DNA of 64,000 bases from Bacteroidetes bacterium ADurb.Bin174 (GTDB lineage: Bacteria > Bacteroidota > Bacteroidia > Bacteroidales > Paludibacteraceae), in assembly GCA_002070265.1 (NCBI GenBank), contig MWCX01000093.1:124001-188000 (forward strand), in the 5' to 3' direction. The notes below the pieces were generated by a model that did not search any database, was not told the origin of the DNA, and saw only the letters and a program-made list of their open reading frames with translations. Of this stretch, positions 8,673 through 18,204 are shown one piece after another. Within the stretch, counting starts at the first letter, position 1. The number at the start of each line of letters is the position of its first letter. The translations under genes were made by a program, and so were the position numbers.

Positions 8673-10139
8673 TTAAGCCTTCTTCTTATCCGGTATAGTT
8701 GCTACCACCGTTACAATCACCAAAATTGCCAAAAGCAAACAGAAGGCTAATCCCAACATTGCTCCCTGTCGAATTACCACATTATCTTGTCTGCCTACGA
8801 AGCCTATGATGTTGCTTAACCAGGCGATTGGCTCGGTTCTGGAGATCACTGCTGTGTAAATTCCTGCTGCAATGGCAACTCCGAAGCTTGTTCCAAGCGA
8901 TGATGCCATTTTGAAAATCCCTGCTCCACTACCTGCCTGACTATCGGGCAAGTTAGATAAAGCAGCGTCAGTAGCAGGAGTTGCAAAGAAAGCTAAGCCT
9001 AATCCGAAAAGCGAGTAGGCAATAATTGCCAATACTACGTATTGTCCTGTCATTATCTGTGTTTGCATAAGCAGTATAATGGCTGCACAAATTATTAATG
9101 CTCCCCAGATAATCGGTTTTTTTGCACCAAATTTTTGCAGCAGCTTTTCACCCACACGGATAAACAAAATCACGGCAATAGCAAAACCTAATGTTAGCAA
9201 TCCGGCTTCCATAGCTGAAAATTGTGCTCCGCGTTGCATCAATGTAAGAGAGACGATAAGCATACCTGAAGTGCCGTTAATGAAGAAGTTTGCCAAACTG
9301 GCTCCTGTAAATATTTTATTTTTGAACAAGCCGAAATCTACAAAAGCAAATGGCACCTTCTTTTCTATATAAATAAATAAGTAACCAAACACAATTGTAA
9401 TAGCTACCAAAACTAAGGTTATCCAATTTGTCCAACCAAGTTTGTTTCCGTTGGTTATAAAAATCTGCAGGGCAATCATGGCAATCATAAACATAATAAT
9501 TCCACCCCAGTCAATTTTATATTTGCCTGCTCCTTCACGCTTGTTTTCCGGCAACTCTTTGGTCATATATAGAGCAATAACAGCTACTATCACCGCAAAA
9601 AAGAAAATCCATCTCCATCCGGCAATCCATTGTGAATCAAGTCCTGATGCGATAATTCCTCCTGTAAGTGAACTTAATCCTGAACCACCGAATGTTCCGA
9701 TAGACCAAAGACTGATAGCACGTTGACGTTCTTTTCCTTCCCAGAAAATTTTAATCATACCCAAACTTGTGGGCATTACAAAAGCTGCTGATAGTCCTTG
9801 TAAAGCACGCCCTATAAGAAGCATTGGCACAGCAAGGTCACCTTTGGGAGATAACCCCACTAAGAGTGAGCCCGCAATAGCCAAATATAGTCCGATTCTG
9901 AAAGTTTTTACTCGGCCGACACTATCGGCCAATCCGCCTATCACAACTATAAAAATCCCTGAAAACAGGGCAGCCAGTGATACAGCGATGTTCATCGTAT
10001 TCGCATCCATGCCGAGTATTTCGGTCATCACGGGCGAAACGTTCATCATTGAGTTGGCAAAAAGCCAAAACGTTAAAACAGCTAATATAAAGCCTATAAG
10101 TACTTTATCTGTTCCTTTGTAAGTTGTTGTTGTTTGCAT
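8673..10139 (-). CDS. MFS drug exporter, 14-TM DHA2 (EmrB/QacA-like) family
   Basis: 488 aa with about 14 hydrophobic segments. The loop between TM2 and TM3 reads GGLADSVGRVKTFR, the MFS motif A. Motif-C-like GTFGGSGLSSLTGG lies in TM5. These fit proton-driven DHA2 exporters. It follows the outer membrane protein gene by 12 bp on the same strand, so the pair probably forms an operon exporting a small molecule. No HlyD-type periplasmic adaptor is present, so a complete tripartite pump is not encoded here. The substrate cannot be inferred. Confidence 0.88.
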   Translation of the reverse strand: MQTTTTYKGTDKVLIGFILAVLTFWLFANSMMNVSPVMTEILGMDANTMNIAVSLAALFSGIFIVVIGGLADSVGRVKTFRIGLYLAIAGSLLVGLSPKGDLAVPMLLIGRALQGLSAAFVMPTSLGMIKIFWEGKERQRAISLWSIGTFGGSGLSSLTGGIIASGLDSQWIAGWRWIFFFAVIVAVIALYMTKELPENKREGAGKYKIDWGGIIMFMIAMIALQIFITNGNKLGWTNWITLVLVAITIVFGYLFIYIEKKVPFAFVDFGLFKNKIFTGASLANFFINGTSGMLIVSLTLMQRGAQFSAMEAGLLTLGFAIAVILFIRVGEKLLQKFGAKKPIIWGALIICAAIILLMQTQIMTGQYVVLAIIAYSLFGLGLAFFATPATDAALSNLPDSQAGSGAGIFKMASSLGTSFGVAIAAGIYTAVISRTEPIAWLSNIIGFVGRQDNVVIRQGAMLGLAFCLLLAILVIVTVVATIPDKKKA

Positions 10140-10151
10140 TGTTGTAAGATT

Positions 10152-10910
10152 TTATTTGAATGAATATGGAATTGTTATACTTGCACCTGCTACAAAATGA
10201 AATTGTTCAGCAAGCGGATTATATGCAAATTTTGCGAACACCGGCATTGTTACCGGTTTATAAATTCGGAAATTGTATTGAAATTTCAGTTCTAAGTTAT
10301 TAATTCCACCTTTTGCTCCATGATACAGCCCCTTCCAGGGCGTAACACCTACTCCACCCCAAATGCTAAAGTCGTTCCAACGATGTACATATGAAAGCTC
10401 GGCATAAGTGGTGAAATTTCTTTTTCCTTCAGCATTCGGGTCGTATCCTGTAACTATTGACGCCCATTTTAAAGTTAGTGGGAACCACGGCAATTGATAG
10501 AATACCATAGCGTCCACAAAGTGATTGGAAGTAGTGAGTCCGAAATCAAACGGTTTGGCTTCCTTTGTCCAGATTTTCTTTCCGGGAGAATAGATATCCC
10601 AAATGCCTATCCATAAGTTTTTTACGGGTGAGAACGAAACCCATGGCATTACGGTTTTATAAACCCCGTCGAAAGAACCGCCGGCAAAAACACCCACGTT
10701 CCAGTTTTTGTTGAAGAAGGTGATGCTTGGCTCAAAAGCCGGAGCCTCGCCAAACAACGGACCTCTGCCAAGTCCACGCCAATGATGTTGAGTAACGTAT
10801 TGGACATTGCCAACCATCGTCCATGTTGAGGGTTTGTCTGTATCTTCATTGGCTTGGGCAAAAACTATTGTAGAAATAAGAGCAAAAAAGAGTAAAATAT
10901 TTCTTTTCAT
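10152..10910 (-). CDS. Outer membrane beta-barrel protein of unknown function
   Basis: 252 aa. The signal peptide MKRNILLFFALISTIVFAQA is clear. The mature part is rich in aromatic residues spaced as in amphipathic strands (for example NVQYVTQHHWRGLGRGP, FSIWGGVGVTPWKGLY, FHFVAGASITIPYSFK). It fits a 10-12-strand barrel. I do not recognise a characterised family. It is the first gene of a two-gene operon with the MFS exporter, so it may pass the same compound across the outer membrane. A perfect -7 box lies 32 bp upstream of its start. Confidence 0.65.
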   Translation of the reverse strand: MKRNILLFFALISTIVFAQANEDTDKPSTWTMVGNVQYVTQHHWRGLGRGPLFGEAPAFEPSITFFNKNWNVGVFAGGSFDGVYKTVMPWVSFSPVKNLWIGIWDIYSPGKKIWTKEAKPFDFGLTTSNHFVDAMVFYQLPWFPLTLKWASIVTGYDPNAEGKRNFTTYAELSYVHRWNDFSIWGGVGVTPWKGLYHGAKGGINNLELKFQYNFRIYKPVTMPVFAKFAYNPLAEQFHFVAGASITIPYSFK

Positions 10911-10941
10911 ATTTTCACGGTTTGTAGTTTAATTAATGTAA

Positions 10942-10949
10942 CAAAGATA
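10942..10949 (-). promoter_or_regulatory. -7 box of the OMP-MFS operon
   Basis: The minus strand reads TATCTTTG here, a perfect TAnnTTTG match, 32 bp upstream of the ATG at 10910. No TTG is evident at the -33 distance. Confidence 0.6.
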
Positions 10950-11072
10950 GTCTTCAATTTAACTATCATTTAATCTATCTTAAATCTTAATGTTTTTCGC
11001 AACAAATGTATAGTTTTTTTCTTTATGATGTAATTAACAAAACATTTTTTAATTTTTTATTCACATTTTCCG

Positions 11073-11104
11073 TTTGATAATTTATGAGAATAATTATACC
11101 TTTA
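11073..11104 (+). promoter_or_regulatory. Candidate promoter of the M20 amidohydrolase
   Basis: TTTG at 11073-11076 and TACCTTTA at 11097-11104 are separated by 20 bp. The -7 box has one mismatch to TAnnTTTG. Transcription from here would give a leader of about 160 nt. Confidence 0.45.
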
Positions 11105-11269
11105 CAATTGAAAGTAGCCCAAGTCAACTGAGACAATTCAGCTAAACTTGAGAAAACAGAGTAATTTTATAAAAGAGCAAGAAAGTTTACTATAACACAT
11201 ATAAAATCCTTTTTTACAATCAATGATACAAATAAATCAAAACAATAAACCCCATAAAATTTCAATGAT

Positions 11270-12430
11270 ATGAATAATAAACTATTATCCGCAGTTGCAA
11301 AACTTCAACCCGAAATGAAAGAGTGGATGGACTATATGCACCAAAACCCAGAACTAAATATGGACACGCCTAAAACAGCCAAATACATTGCCGAGAGACT
11401 AAAATCGTGGGACTACGATGTAGTTGAAGGCATCGGCGGAACAGGCATTGTGGCATCTATGACCGTGGGCAACGGAAAGAAATCTATTGGTCTGCGCGCA
11501 GACTTTGATGCATTACCCATTTTAGAAGACAATGATTTGCCGTACAAAAGCAAAATAGAGGGCTGGTCGCACCTTTGCGGACACGACTCACACGCCACGA
11601 TGCTACTCGGCGCCGGAAAATATTTAGCAACAACTAAAAACTTTAACGGAACGGTTCGCTTGATTTTCCAACCTGGTGAAGAGACCATGGAGGGAGCACC
11701 GGCAATGGTTGCAGACGGGTTATTCAAGCGTTTCCCTGTTGATGCAGTGTACGGAATGCACAATATGCCGGGCTTACCATTAGGAAAATTCCATTTCCGC
11801 GAGGGCGAAACAATGGCAGCCGTGGACAATTGGGAAATTGAACTAACAGGTAAAGGTTCGCACGGCTCAATGCCTGAATTAAGTATCGACCCATTGGTGT
11901 GTGGAGCTTCGCTTGTAATGGCACTACAAACTATCGTGAGTCGCAACGTGTCGCCATGGAAAAACTCGGTGGTAAACGTGGGAGCATTTCAGTCAGGTAT
12001 AGCAGGTAATGCTGTTCCTCAAAAAGCTATCTTACGATTGAGCATTCGTAATATGGAGCCTGACCTTCGTATCATGGTTCTTGACAAAATCCGCAAAATA
12101 ACAAAAGCGCAAGCCGAAGCTTTCAACTGCACTTATGAAATCCGCGAGGGCATTGCAGGAGCAGTATTAGTCAACACCCCCGAAAACACTAAATGGGCAG
12201 CAAACGTAGCAAAAGCCACTTTCGGCGAGGACCAAGTAGTGGAAAACATGCATCCCTACATGGGAAGCGAGGACTTTGCCTTTATGCTGAAAGAGAAAGT
12301 AGGAACATACTGCATGATTGGCAACGGCGATACCTTTATGGTGCATCACCCCAAATATGTATTCAACCAGGATATGCTTAGCCGTGGTGCGACTTACTGG
12401 GTGGCTTTAGTGGAAGATTATTTGAAATAA
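11270..12430 (+). CDS. M20 family amidohydrolase / carboxypeptidase
   Basis: 386 aa, close to the usual length of M20D hippurate-hydrolase-like enzymes. Dinuclear-metal-site residues are visible: C103 and H105 in HLCGHDSHA, E137/E138 in PGEETMEGAPAM, H164 in YGMHN, and H359/H360 in MVHHPKY. The lid domain begins near residue 185 (ELTGKGSHGSMPE). The enzyme hydrolyses N-acyl amino acids or related amides in the cytoplasm; the substrate is not defined by sequence. No signal peptide is present. It stands alone, divergent from the OMP-MFS operon. Confidence 0.92.
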   Translation: MNNKLLSAVAKLQPEMKEWMDYMHQNPELNMDTPKTAKYIAERLKSWDYDVVEGIGGTGIVASMTVGNGKKSIGLRADFDALPILEDNDLPYKSKIEGWSHLCGHDSHATMLLGAGKYLATTKNFNGTVRLIFQPGEETMEGAPAMVADGLFKRFPVDAVYGMHNMPGLPLGKFHFREGETMAAVDNWEIELTGKGSHGSMPELSIDPLVCGASLVMALQTIVSRNVSPWKNSVVNVGAFQSGIAGNAVPQKAILRLSIRNMEPDLRIMVLDKIRKITKAQAEAFNCTYEIREGIAGAVLVNTPENTKWAANVAKATFGEDQVVENMHPYMGSEDFAFMLKEKVGTYCMIGNGDTFMVHHPKYVFNQDMLSRGATYWVALVEDYLK

Positions 12431-12509
12431 TTCTCACTACCTTTATCCCATTAAGACTTGATCTGACAAATCAAGTTTTACATCCATCTTGCGTAAAATA
12501 AAATTGACT

Positions 12510-12566
12510 TTCTTCGCAAAAAATGCGTAGAAAAAGTAGGTTATTCTTCGCAAAGTCGTATATTTG
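12510..12566 (+). promoter_or_regulatory. Fic gene promoter with paired direct repeats
   Basis: TATATTTG at 12559-12566 is a perfect -7 box only 12 bp before the ATG at 12579, giving a very short leader. The 11-bp word TTCTTCGCAAA occurs at 12510-12520 and again at 12544-12554, 34 bp apart (about three helical turns), flanking the expected -33 position. It may be an operator, possibly for autoregulation through the C-terminal winged helix of the Fic protein. Confidence 0.5.
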
Positions 12567-12578
12567 CAAAAAATTAGT

Positions 12579-13679
12579 ATGGCAAAATATATTTATCAAC
12601 AGGAAAACTGGACAGATTTTACTTGGGATGAAAATAAAATCAGTCTGCTATTAGCGGAAGTTCGTCATTTGCAGGGTCGATTGTTAGGTAAGATGACCTC
12701 GCTCGGTTTTGGCTATCAGGAAGAAGCAACACTAAAAAACATCACGCTTGATATTATAAAATCGTCGGAGATTGAAGGTGAAAAACTTAATCAACAACAA
12801 GTCCGTTCGTCAATTGCGCGTCGCTTAGGACTTGAAGTCGCCGGCCTTGTCAGTTTTGCCCGAAATATTGACGGCATTGTTGACATGATGCTTGATGCAA
12901 CACAATCTTACGAAAAACCGCTGACAGAAGAACGTTTATTCGGTTGGCACGGTGCACTATTTCCAACCGGACGAAGCGGACTTTATTCCATTGAAGTAGC
13001 GCAATACCGAACAGGAGAAGTACAAATTGTATCCGGAGGCTTCAGTAATGAAAAAGTACATTATGAGGCAGTTTCAGCTCAGCATGTAAAATCGGAAATG
13101 GATGCTTTTCTTCAATGGGTGAATACCGACAACCAACAAGATAGCGTAATAAAAGCTGCAATATCACATTTGTGGTTTGTTACCATACACCCATTTGACG
13201 ATGGCAACGGACGTATTGCCCGGGCAATTTGTGATATGCTGCTCGCTCGAAGTGATGAAAGCAAACAGCGATTTTACAGCATGTCGGCACAAATCAATAA
13301 GGAGCGAAAAAAATACTACGAAGTCCTCGAGAAAGTACAGCACCGCACCGAAGACAGCGATATTACCATTTGGCTCGAATGGTTTTTAAAATGTCTGAAA
13401 AACGCTCTATTGTCTTCAGAAAATATATTGAAAAGTGTTCTAAAGAAAGCGGAGTTTTGGAATAAGCACGCTAAAACAACTATCAACGAAAGACAAAGAT
13501 TGATGCTCAACAAATTGCTTGACGGTGATTTCGTTGGGAAATTACAATCTTCAAAATGGGCAAAGATATGTAAATGCTCACAAGACACAGCCATCCGTGA
13601 TATCAAAGACCTGATTGAAAAAGGTATTTTGCGGCAGGAAGATGCCGGCGGCAGGAGTACAAATTACGAACTTGTGTAA
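12579..13679 (+). CDS. Fic family protein with N-terminal inhibitory motif and winged helix
   Basis: 366 aa from the ATG at 12579; the upstream in-frame TTG would overlap the -7 box. The Fic core HPFDDGNGR is intact at 204-212, with the catalytic His204. The inhibitory helix signature (S/T)xxxE(G/N) is present as S62-S-E-I-E66-G67, which places it among class II, self-inhibited Fic enzymes. The N-terminus resembles DUF4172, and the C-terminal 70 residues resemble a winged helix (DTAIRDIKDLIEKGILRQ). Such enzymes AMPylate protein targets with ATP. The gene stands alone with no separate antitoxin. The target is unknown. Confidence 0.93.
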   Translation: MAKYIYQQENWTDFTWDENKISLLLAEVRHLQGRLLGKMTSLGFGYQEEATLKNITLDIIKSSEIEGEKLNQQQVRSSIARRLGLEVAGLVSFARNIDGIVDMMLDATQSYEKPLTEERLFGWHGALFPTGRSGLYSIEVAQYRTGEVQIVSGGFSNEKVHYEAVSAQHVKSEMDAFLQWVNTDNQQDSVIKAAISHLWFVTIHPFDDGNGRIARAICDMLLARSDESKQRFYSMSAQINKERKKYYEVLEKVQHRTEDSDITIWLEWFLKCLKNALLSSENILKSVLKKAEFWNKHAKTTINERQRLMLNKLLDGDFVGKLQSSKWAKICKCSQDTAIRDIKDLIEKGILRQEDAGGRSTNYELV

Positions 13680-14243
13680 TTGTATTTGTCGGTGTCTCAT
13701 AGGCGTCCAACTGCTGTACTTCGACTTCGCTCAGTAACCACGTTACTTTCGATATTCGGGCGCAGGCACATAGGTTTAGGGAAACTTCTTACAGAGTTTT
13801 ATTAGTGTTTTTTATTTCCACCCCAGATAAATCTGGGGGTTATTCACGTGTTTGTCCTACGGACAATCTTTTAGGCGGTCAACAGTGAAATTAATTAATC
13901 GTTTATGATAATGTCGCGCCCTGAAAGGGCAAAATTTGTCAGCCCAGAGCAACGCTCTGGGTCAACGTCAATCCCCACGTACCAGTCGCCCTGAAGGGGC
14001 AACATATTTATTTCCACAAATCTCACCCAAGAATTTCGGTGACGCGACCAACGACCTTGACTGGTGAGCCGAAAAATAAGTAAGAACAGCGTTAAGAATC
14101 GTCCTTGTTTGAGCAACGTAGTTGCGAGTTTGGACGATTTAGCTGTTCGAGCACTAATTTTTCGAGCGAAGCAGGCTCAGTCTTGATTTTTTTTTGCTTC
14201 GTTTTTTTGTGTCAAGACAAAAAAATGAAGAAGCATCAATAAG
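13680..14243. repeat. Palindrome-rich REP-like intergenic region
   Basis: About 560 bp without a credible gene. It contains a series of short perfect palindromes: CCCCAGATAAATCTGGGG (13822-13839), GCCCTGAAAGGGC (13918-13930), CCCAGAGC/GCTCTGGG (13943-13961) and GCCCTGAAGGGGC (13988-14000). A larger stem-loop at 14085-14147 pairs AACAGC and AATCGTCC with GGACGATT and GCTGTT. A dispersed repeat at 14187-14232 is the inverted partner of 3469-3509. A 73-codon open frame on the minus strand across it is an artefact of the palindromes. Confidence 0.7.
14187..14232 (-). repeat. Dispersed intergenic repeat, copy 2 (inverted)
   Basis: The reverse complement reads TTTTGTCTTGACACAAAAAA followed by ACGAAGCAAAAA, nearly identical to 3469-3509. 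It lies beyond the 3' end of trpB2, just as copy 1 lies beyond the rubrerythrin gene. Confidence 0.6.
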
Positions 14244-14278
14244 TATGGCTGTCCATGGTTTAAACACAGACAGCCATA
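14244..14278 (-). terminator. Hairpin after trpB2
   Basis: TATGGCTGTC (14244-14253) pairs perfectly with GACAGCCATA (14269-14278), 24 bp beyond the trpB2 stop. The following T tract on the minus strand is interrupted, so termination may be partial. Confidence 0.55.
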
Positions 14279-14301
14279 AATTTTAGAATACTACATAAAA
14301 A

Positions 14302-15666
14302 TCAAACAATCTGCTCCAACTGAGACACATTGGCTTTGATCTCTTCGTCGGATAAGGAATAATTGGATAAATCACCCGCCAGATACTGATCGTAAGCTGC
14401 CATATCAACCATACCGTGACCCGAAAGATTGAATAAAATCACTTTGGGCTCACCCGATTCTTTAGCTGCTTTGGCTTCGTTGATAGCTGCAGCAATGGCA
14501 TGTGCAGATTCGGGAGCAGGCATAATGCCTTCGGTTTGTGCAAACAAGACACCTGCCTCAAAAGAATCCAGTTGCTGAATAGACGCAGCCTCAATTAAGT
14601 TATCTTTTAACAACTGACTGACTATGGTTCCCGCACCGTGGTAACGTAAACCACCCGCATGAATGTGAGCGGGCGCAAAATTATGCCCCAAAGTAAACAT
14701 TGGGAATAAAGGAGTATAACCGGCTTCATCACCAAAATCGTATTGAAAAATACCACGCGTCAGTTTAGGACAGGAAGAGGGCTCAACTGCCACAAACCTG
14801 GTTTTTCTTTCTCCGGTAAAATTATGACGTAAAAAAGGGAACGAAATTCCGGCGAAATTAGAGCCGCCACCGAAGCAACCAATCACCACATCCGGATATT
14901 CTCCTGCCATCTCCATTTGCTTTTCTGCCTCCAGACCAATAATAGTCTGATGCAAAGAAACATGATTCAACACACTACCCAATGTATATTTGCAGTTTGG
15001 AGTACTCATAGCCAATTCAATGGCTTCTGATATAGCCGTTCCCAAACTTCCCTGATAATTGGGGTTTTCCGTAATGATTTTTCTGCCGGCTTTGGTTGAC
15101 ATAGACGGAGACGCAACCACATGCGCTCCCCATGTCTGCATCAAAGAACGACGATAAGGTTTTTGCTCGTAACTGATTTTTACCATATATACAGCCAATT
15201 CAATTCCGAACATTTTAGTCGCTAAAGCCATGGCTGTACCCCACTGACCGGCACCGGTTTCAGTGGTTACGTTGGTTATACCTTCTTGCTTGCAATAATA
15301 AGCTTGTGCCAAAGCCGTATTTAATTTATGTGAACCGATCGGACTTACACTTTCATTCTTGAAATAAATATGAGCCGGTGTGTCCAAGGCTTTCTCCAAA
15401 CTATAAGCACGAACCAATGGAGCCGGACGGTAAATTTTATATTTCTCCAATACCTCTTCCGGAATATCAATCCAAACGTCTTTATCATTCATTTCTTGAT
15501 GCACTAACCCTTTGGCAAATAAAGGATACAAATCTTCTGCCTTAATGGGTTGTTTGGTGCCGGGATGCAAAATAGGCATAGGCTTATTCGGCATATCAGC
15601 CAAAATATTATACCATTTTTTCGGTATATCTTTCTCAGTCAATAGAAATTTTTTGATCTTTCCCAT
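14302..15666 (-). CDS. trpB2: Tryptophan synthase beta chain, TrpB2 type
   Basis: 454 aa, longer than canonical TrpB1 (about 400) and typical of the TrpB2 group. The PLP lysine is K114 in GSHKLNTA. The catalytic-site segment ETGAGQWG and the phosphate-binding GCFGGGSNFAG are both present. TrpB condenses indole with serine to form tryptophan. TrpB2 proteins often act without an alpha subunit and are thought to salvage free indole. Consistent with that, no trpA or other trp gene is nearby. It is monocistronic, with a -7 box upstream and a hairpin downstream. Confidence 0.93.
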   Translation of the reverse strand: MGKIKKFLLTEKDIPKKWYNILADMPNKPMPILHPGTKQPIKAEDLYPLFAKGLVHQEMNDKDVWIDIPEEVLEKYKIYRPAPLVRAYSLEKALDTPAHIYFKNESVSPIGSHKLNTALAQAYYCKQEGITNVTTETGAGQWGTAMALATKMFGIELAVYMVKISYEQKPYRRSLMQTWGAHVVASPSMSTKAGRKIITENPNYQGSLGTAISEAIELAMSTPNCKYTLGSVLNHVSLHQTIIGLEAEKQMEMAGEYPDVVIGCFGGGSNFAGISFPFLRHNFTGERKTRFVAVEPSSCPKLTRGIFQYDFGDEAGYTPLFPMFTLGHNFAPAHIHAGGLRYHGAGTIVSQLLKDNLIEAASIQQLDSFEAGVLFAQTEGIMPAPESAHAIAAAINEAKAAKESGEPKVILFNLSGHGMVDMAAYDQYLAGDLSNYSLSDEEIKANVSQLEQIV

Positions 15667-15709
15667 GATTCATTTAATTTAAAAATTGATTTTTAATATG
15701 AAAACGGGG

Positions 15710-15717
15710 CAAAGATA
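15710..15717 (-). promoter_or_regulatory. -7 box of trpB2
   Basis: The minus strand reads TATCTTTG, a perfect -7 match, 44 bp before the ATG at 15666. No TTG stands at the -33 distance. Confidence 0.55.
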
Positions 15718-15920
15718 AAACATTAAAATGAATAAATAAAACTTTTCAAACATTTTTTGTTATAATTTGTTATCTAAATATGAAAATTAGTTATAAATCA
15801 AAAGAAAAAGACACTATTCTTCATGGTTACCCATTGATGAAAATTTAGCGATAAACTTCATTTTTAATCCGAATAAACCCGAATTTTCAAAGATTTCCAT
15901 CAAACTACTAAAATAATACC

Positions 15921-15928
15921 TACTTTTG
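15921..15928 (+). promoter_or_regulatory. -7 box of yicC
   Basis: TACTTTTG matches TAnnTTTG, 22 bp before the ATG at 15951. The leader is therefore short. Confidence 0.55.
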
Positions 15929-15950
15929 TAGGAAATATAAAATAACAATT

Positions 15951-16826
15951 ATGATTCAATCCATGACCGGATACGGTAAAGCATCCGGAATTTACAACGA
16001 AAAGAAAATAGTTGCTGAAATTAAATCACTGAATAGCAAACAAGCGGACATATCTACTCGCATGGCGGGCTTATACAGAGAAAAGGATATAGAAATCAGA
16101 AACTTATTGATCCAGGAGTTGGAACGTGGTAAAATTGATTTTGCCCTGTATTATGAGTCTTTCGATAAAGATACCAACAGCCGTATCAATCAATCGATGG
16201 TTGAATCGTATCACGGACAGATACGGGAAATTTCCGACAACACAGGTATTGCCATGCCGGAAAATTGTCTCGAAATTATTCTACGCATGCCGGACGTGAT
16301 GAAATCTGAAATTGTTGAATTGGATGAAAATGAATGGATTGAAGTGACTAAAATCATTGCTGAAGCCATTGAACAACTGAAAACTTTCAGGCAACAAGAA
16401 GGTAAATCTTTGGAGCAAGTGTTCCGTTCCAAAATAGCCAGTATCAGTAATTTACTAAAGGAAATCGATCAATATGAAGCAGAAAGGATTGAAAAGATCC
16501 GGGCAAAATTCATTGAAGGACTGCAAAACTTATCAGATAAGTTTGACTATGATCAAAATAGATTGGAACAGGAACTCATGTTCTATATTGAAAGATTGGA
16601 TGTAAACGAGGAAAAAGTGAGGCTGCAAACACATTTGGATTATTTCCTGGAAACCATGGACAAAGAACATGCTCCCGGGAAAAAACTGGGCTTTATCACT
16701 CAAGAGATAGGCAGGGAAATCAACACTTTAGGCTCTAAATCCAACCACAGTGAAATGCAGAAAATTGTGGTATTGATGAAAGATGATTTGGAACAGATCA
16801 AAGAACAAGTGTTAAATATCTTATAG
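15951..16826 (+). CDS. yicC: YicC family endoribonuclease
   Basis: 291 aa, standard length. The start MIQSMTGYGKA is the hallmark of YicC_N. The C-terminal DUF1732 part ends with the conserved GKKLGFITQEIGREINTLGSK region near 235-255, which carries the metal-binding acidic residues. E. coli YicC is an endoribonuclease linked to small-RNA turnover. The gene leads a run of three plus-strand genes (yicC, yihY-like, coaE) with short gaps. In many bacteria yicC is followed by gmk; here it is not. Confidence 0.93.
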   Translation: MIQSMTGYGKASGIYNEKKIVAEIKSLNSKQADISTRMAGLYREKDIEIRNLLIQELERGKIDFALYYESFDKDTNSRINQSMVESYHGQIREISDNTGIAMPENCLEIILRMPDVMKSEIVELDENEWIEVTKIIAEAIEQLKTFRQQEGKSLEQVFRSKIASISNLLKEIDQYEAERIEKIRAKFIEGLQNLSDKFDYDQNRLEQELMFYIERLDVNEEKVRLQTHLDYFLETMDKEHAPGKKLGFITQEIGREINTLGSKSNHSEMQKIVVLMKDDLEQIKEQVLNIL

Positions 16827-16865
16827 GAAAGAAGTTACTGTAATTGGATTTTAAACTGACTTTGT

Positions 16866-18188
16866 ATGAACAGAATAGCCATATTTTTCAAGAAAATTTA
16901 TCGTTTCATCACATATGATGTGTGGCGTATTGCCGACAATGAGTTGTCGCGCGGCAAACGATTCCTTTATCGGCTTGTCAAAGTTATCGTAATTGCTTTT
17001 CGTGGCTTTTCGCAAGATAAATTAGTCATCAGGGCATCAGCACTCACCTACTCCATCATGTTTGCCATTGTTCCGCTGATTTCTTTGTTTATTGCCATAG
17101 GTAAAGGATTTGGTATGGAAAGCATCATAGAAAACTGGTTACAAAGGGTACTGATTGCTCACAGCGAACTCATACCTTTCATTATGGGCTTTGTGGAGAA
17201 ATATCTGGAAACCGCACAGGGTGGATTGTTCATCGGAATAGGAATAGCCATACTGCTGATATCTGTGATGAATTTCTTCAAACAATCTGAAAAGGCTTTT
17301 AACAGCATTTGGCAAGTGAATAAATCACGGTCTTTTGTGCGTCAGTTTTCGACCTACTTCTCTGCACTTTTCTTAGTTCCAGTCATGGTGGTGCTAACCA
17401 GCGGTTTGAGTATCTTCTTGAATAAGATACTGATTCACCTGCAATTGACAAATATCTTATCTCCTTTCCTACAATTCGGTGTTAAATTCATGCCCTACCT
17501 GGTTAGCTGGATCGTATTTACATTGATGTACATTATAATACCCAACACCCGTGTAAAAATCACCAGCGGCATCGTTGCCGGAGTGATAGCGGGGACGGCT
17601 TTTCAATTTTTTCAAATGCTGTACATTGAAGGTCAAGGATATCTTTCCCGCTATAACATGGTTTACGGTAGTTTTGCTGCTATTCCATTGCTATTGCTAT
17701 GGTTGCAAATTTCATGTTTGATTGTATTATTCGGTGCCGAATTGTCATATGCTTCCCAAAATCTTCAGAATTATGAGTACGAAGGAGAAAGCAACTCCAT
17801 CAGCATTCGATATAAAAAATTTCTCAGCTTATTCCTAACCTACATCATTGTCAAACGCTTTGAAAACAAACAATCACCTTTGCGCAACGATCGGATAGCA
17901 GCTACCTATAAACTTCCCATTCGACTGGTGAATCAGTTGTTGAGCGAATTAACAGCCAATGGTATCATTACTGAAATCAGGGACGATGATTTGAAAACCA
18001 AATCTTATCAACCTGCCATGGATATCAATCAGTTGACGGTGGATTTATTCGTGAGTAAATTTGAAAGTTACGGTTCTGAATTGTTTCTAGCAAACAAACA
18101 TCCCGAACTGGATAGCTTCCGGAAGAAACACCTTGAAATGATTAAAAAGGCTCCCGCTCCTGAAACTATTTTATTAAAAGATTTATAG
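16866..18188 (+). CDS. YihY/BrkB family inner membrane protein
   Basis: 440 aa. Residues about 45-310 contain six hydrophobic segments with the family motif FGAELSYASQN near 288 and ALTYSIMFAIVPLISLF near 62. The C-terminal 110 residues are soluble and look like a winged helix (YKLPIRLVNQLLSELTANGI). The family, once called ribonuclease BN, is now regarded as membrane proteins of unclear function. It is only 39 bp after yicC and 16 bp before coaE, so it is probably cotranscribed with both. Confidence 0.88.
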   Translation: MNRIAIFFKKIYRFITYDVWRIADNELSRGKRFLYRLVKVIVIAFRGFSQDKLVIRASALTYSIMFAIVPLISLFIAIGKGFGMESIIENWLQRVLIAHSELIPFIMGFVEKYLETAQGGLFIGIGIAILLISVMNFFKQSEKAFNSIWQVNKSRSFVRQFSTYFSALFLVPVMVVLTSGLSIFLNKILIHLQLTNILSPFLQFGVKFMPYLVSWIVFTLMYIIIPNTRVKITSGIVAGVIAGTAFQFFQMLYIEGQGYLSRYNMVYGSFAAIPLLLLWLQISCLIVLFGAELSYASQNLQNYEYEGESNSISIRYKKFLSLFLTYIIVKRFENKQSPLRNDRIAATYKLPIRLVNQLLSELTANGIITEIRDDDLKTKSYQPAMDINQLTVDLFVSKFESYGSELFLANKHPELDSFRKKHLEMIKKAPAPETILLKDL

Positions 18189-18204
18189 ACTCATTTTGAA
18201 ACCT

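Larger units (their letters stand above)
10911..11269. other. Intergenic region between divergent OMP and amidohydrolase genes
   Basis: 359 AT-rich bases with no open reading frame. They hold a -7 box for the outer membrane protein gene on the minus strand and a candidate promoter for the amidohydrolase on the plus strand, both listed separately. The remaining 165 bp before the amidohydrolase would be an untranslated leader; I see no recognisable riboswitch in it. Confidence 0.6.

Noticed and set aside
13895..14116. 73-codon open frame on the minus strand in the intergenic region after the Fic gene
   Set aside because: It spans several GCCCTGAAAGGGC-type palindromes, has no start context or family resemblance, and its codons are dictated by the repeats.
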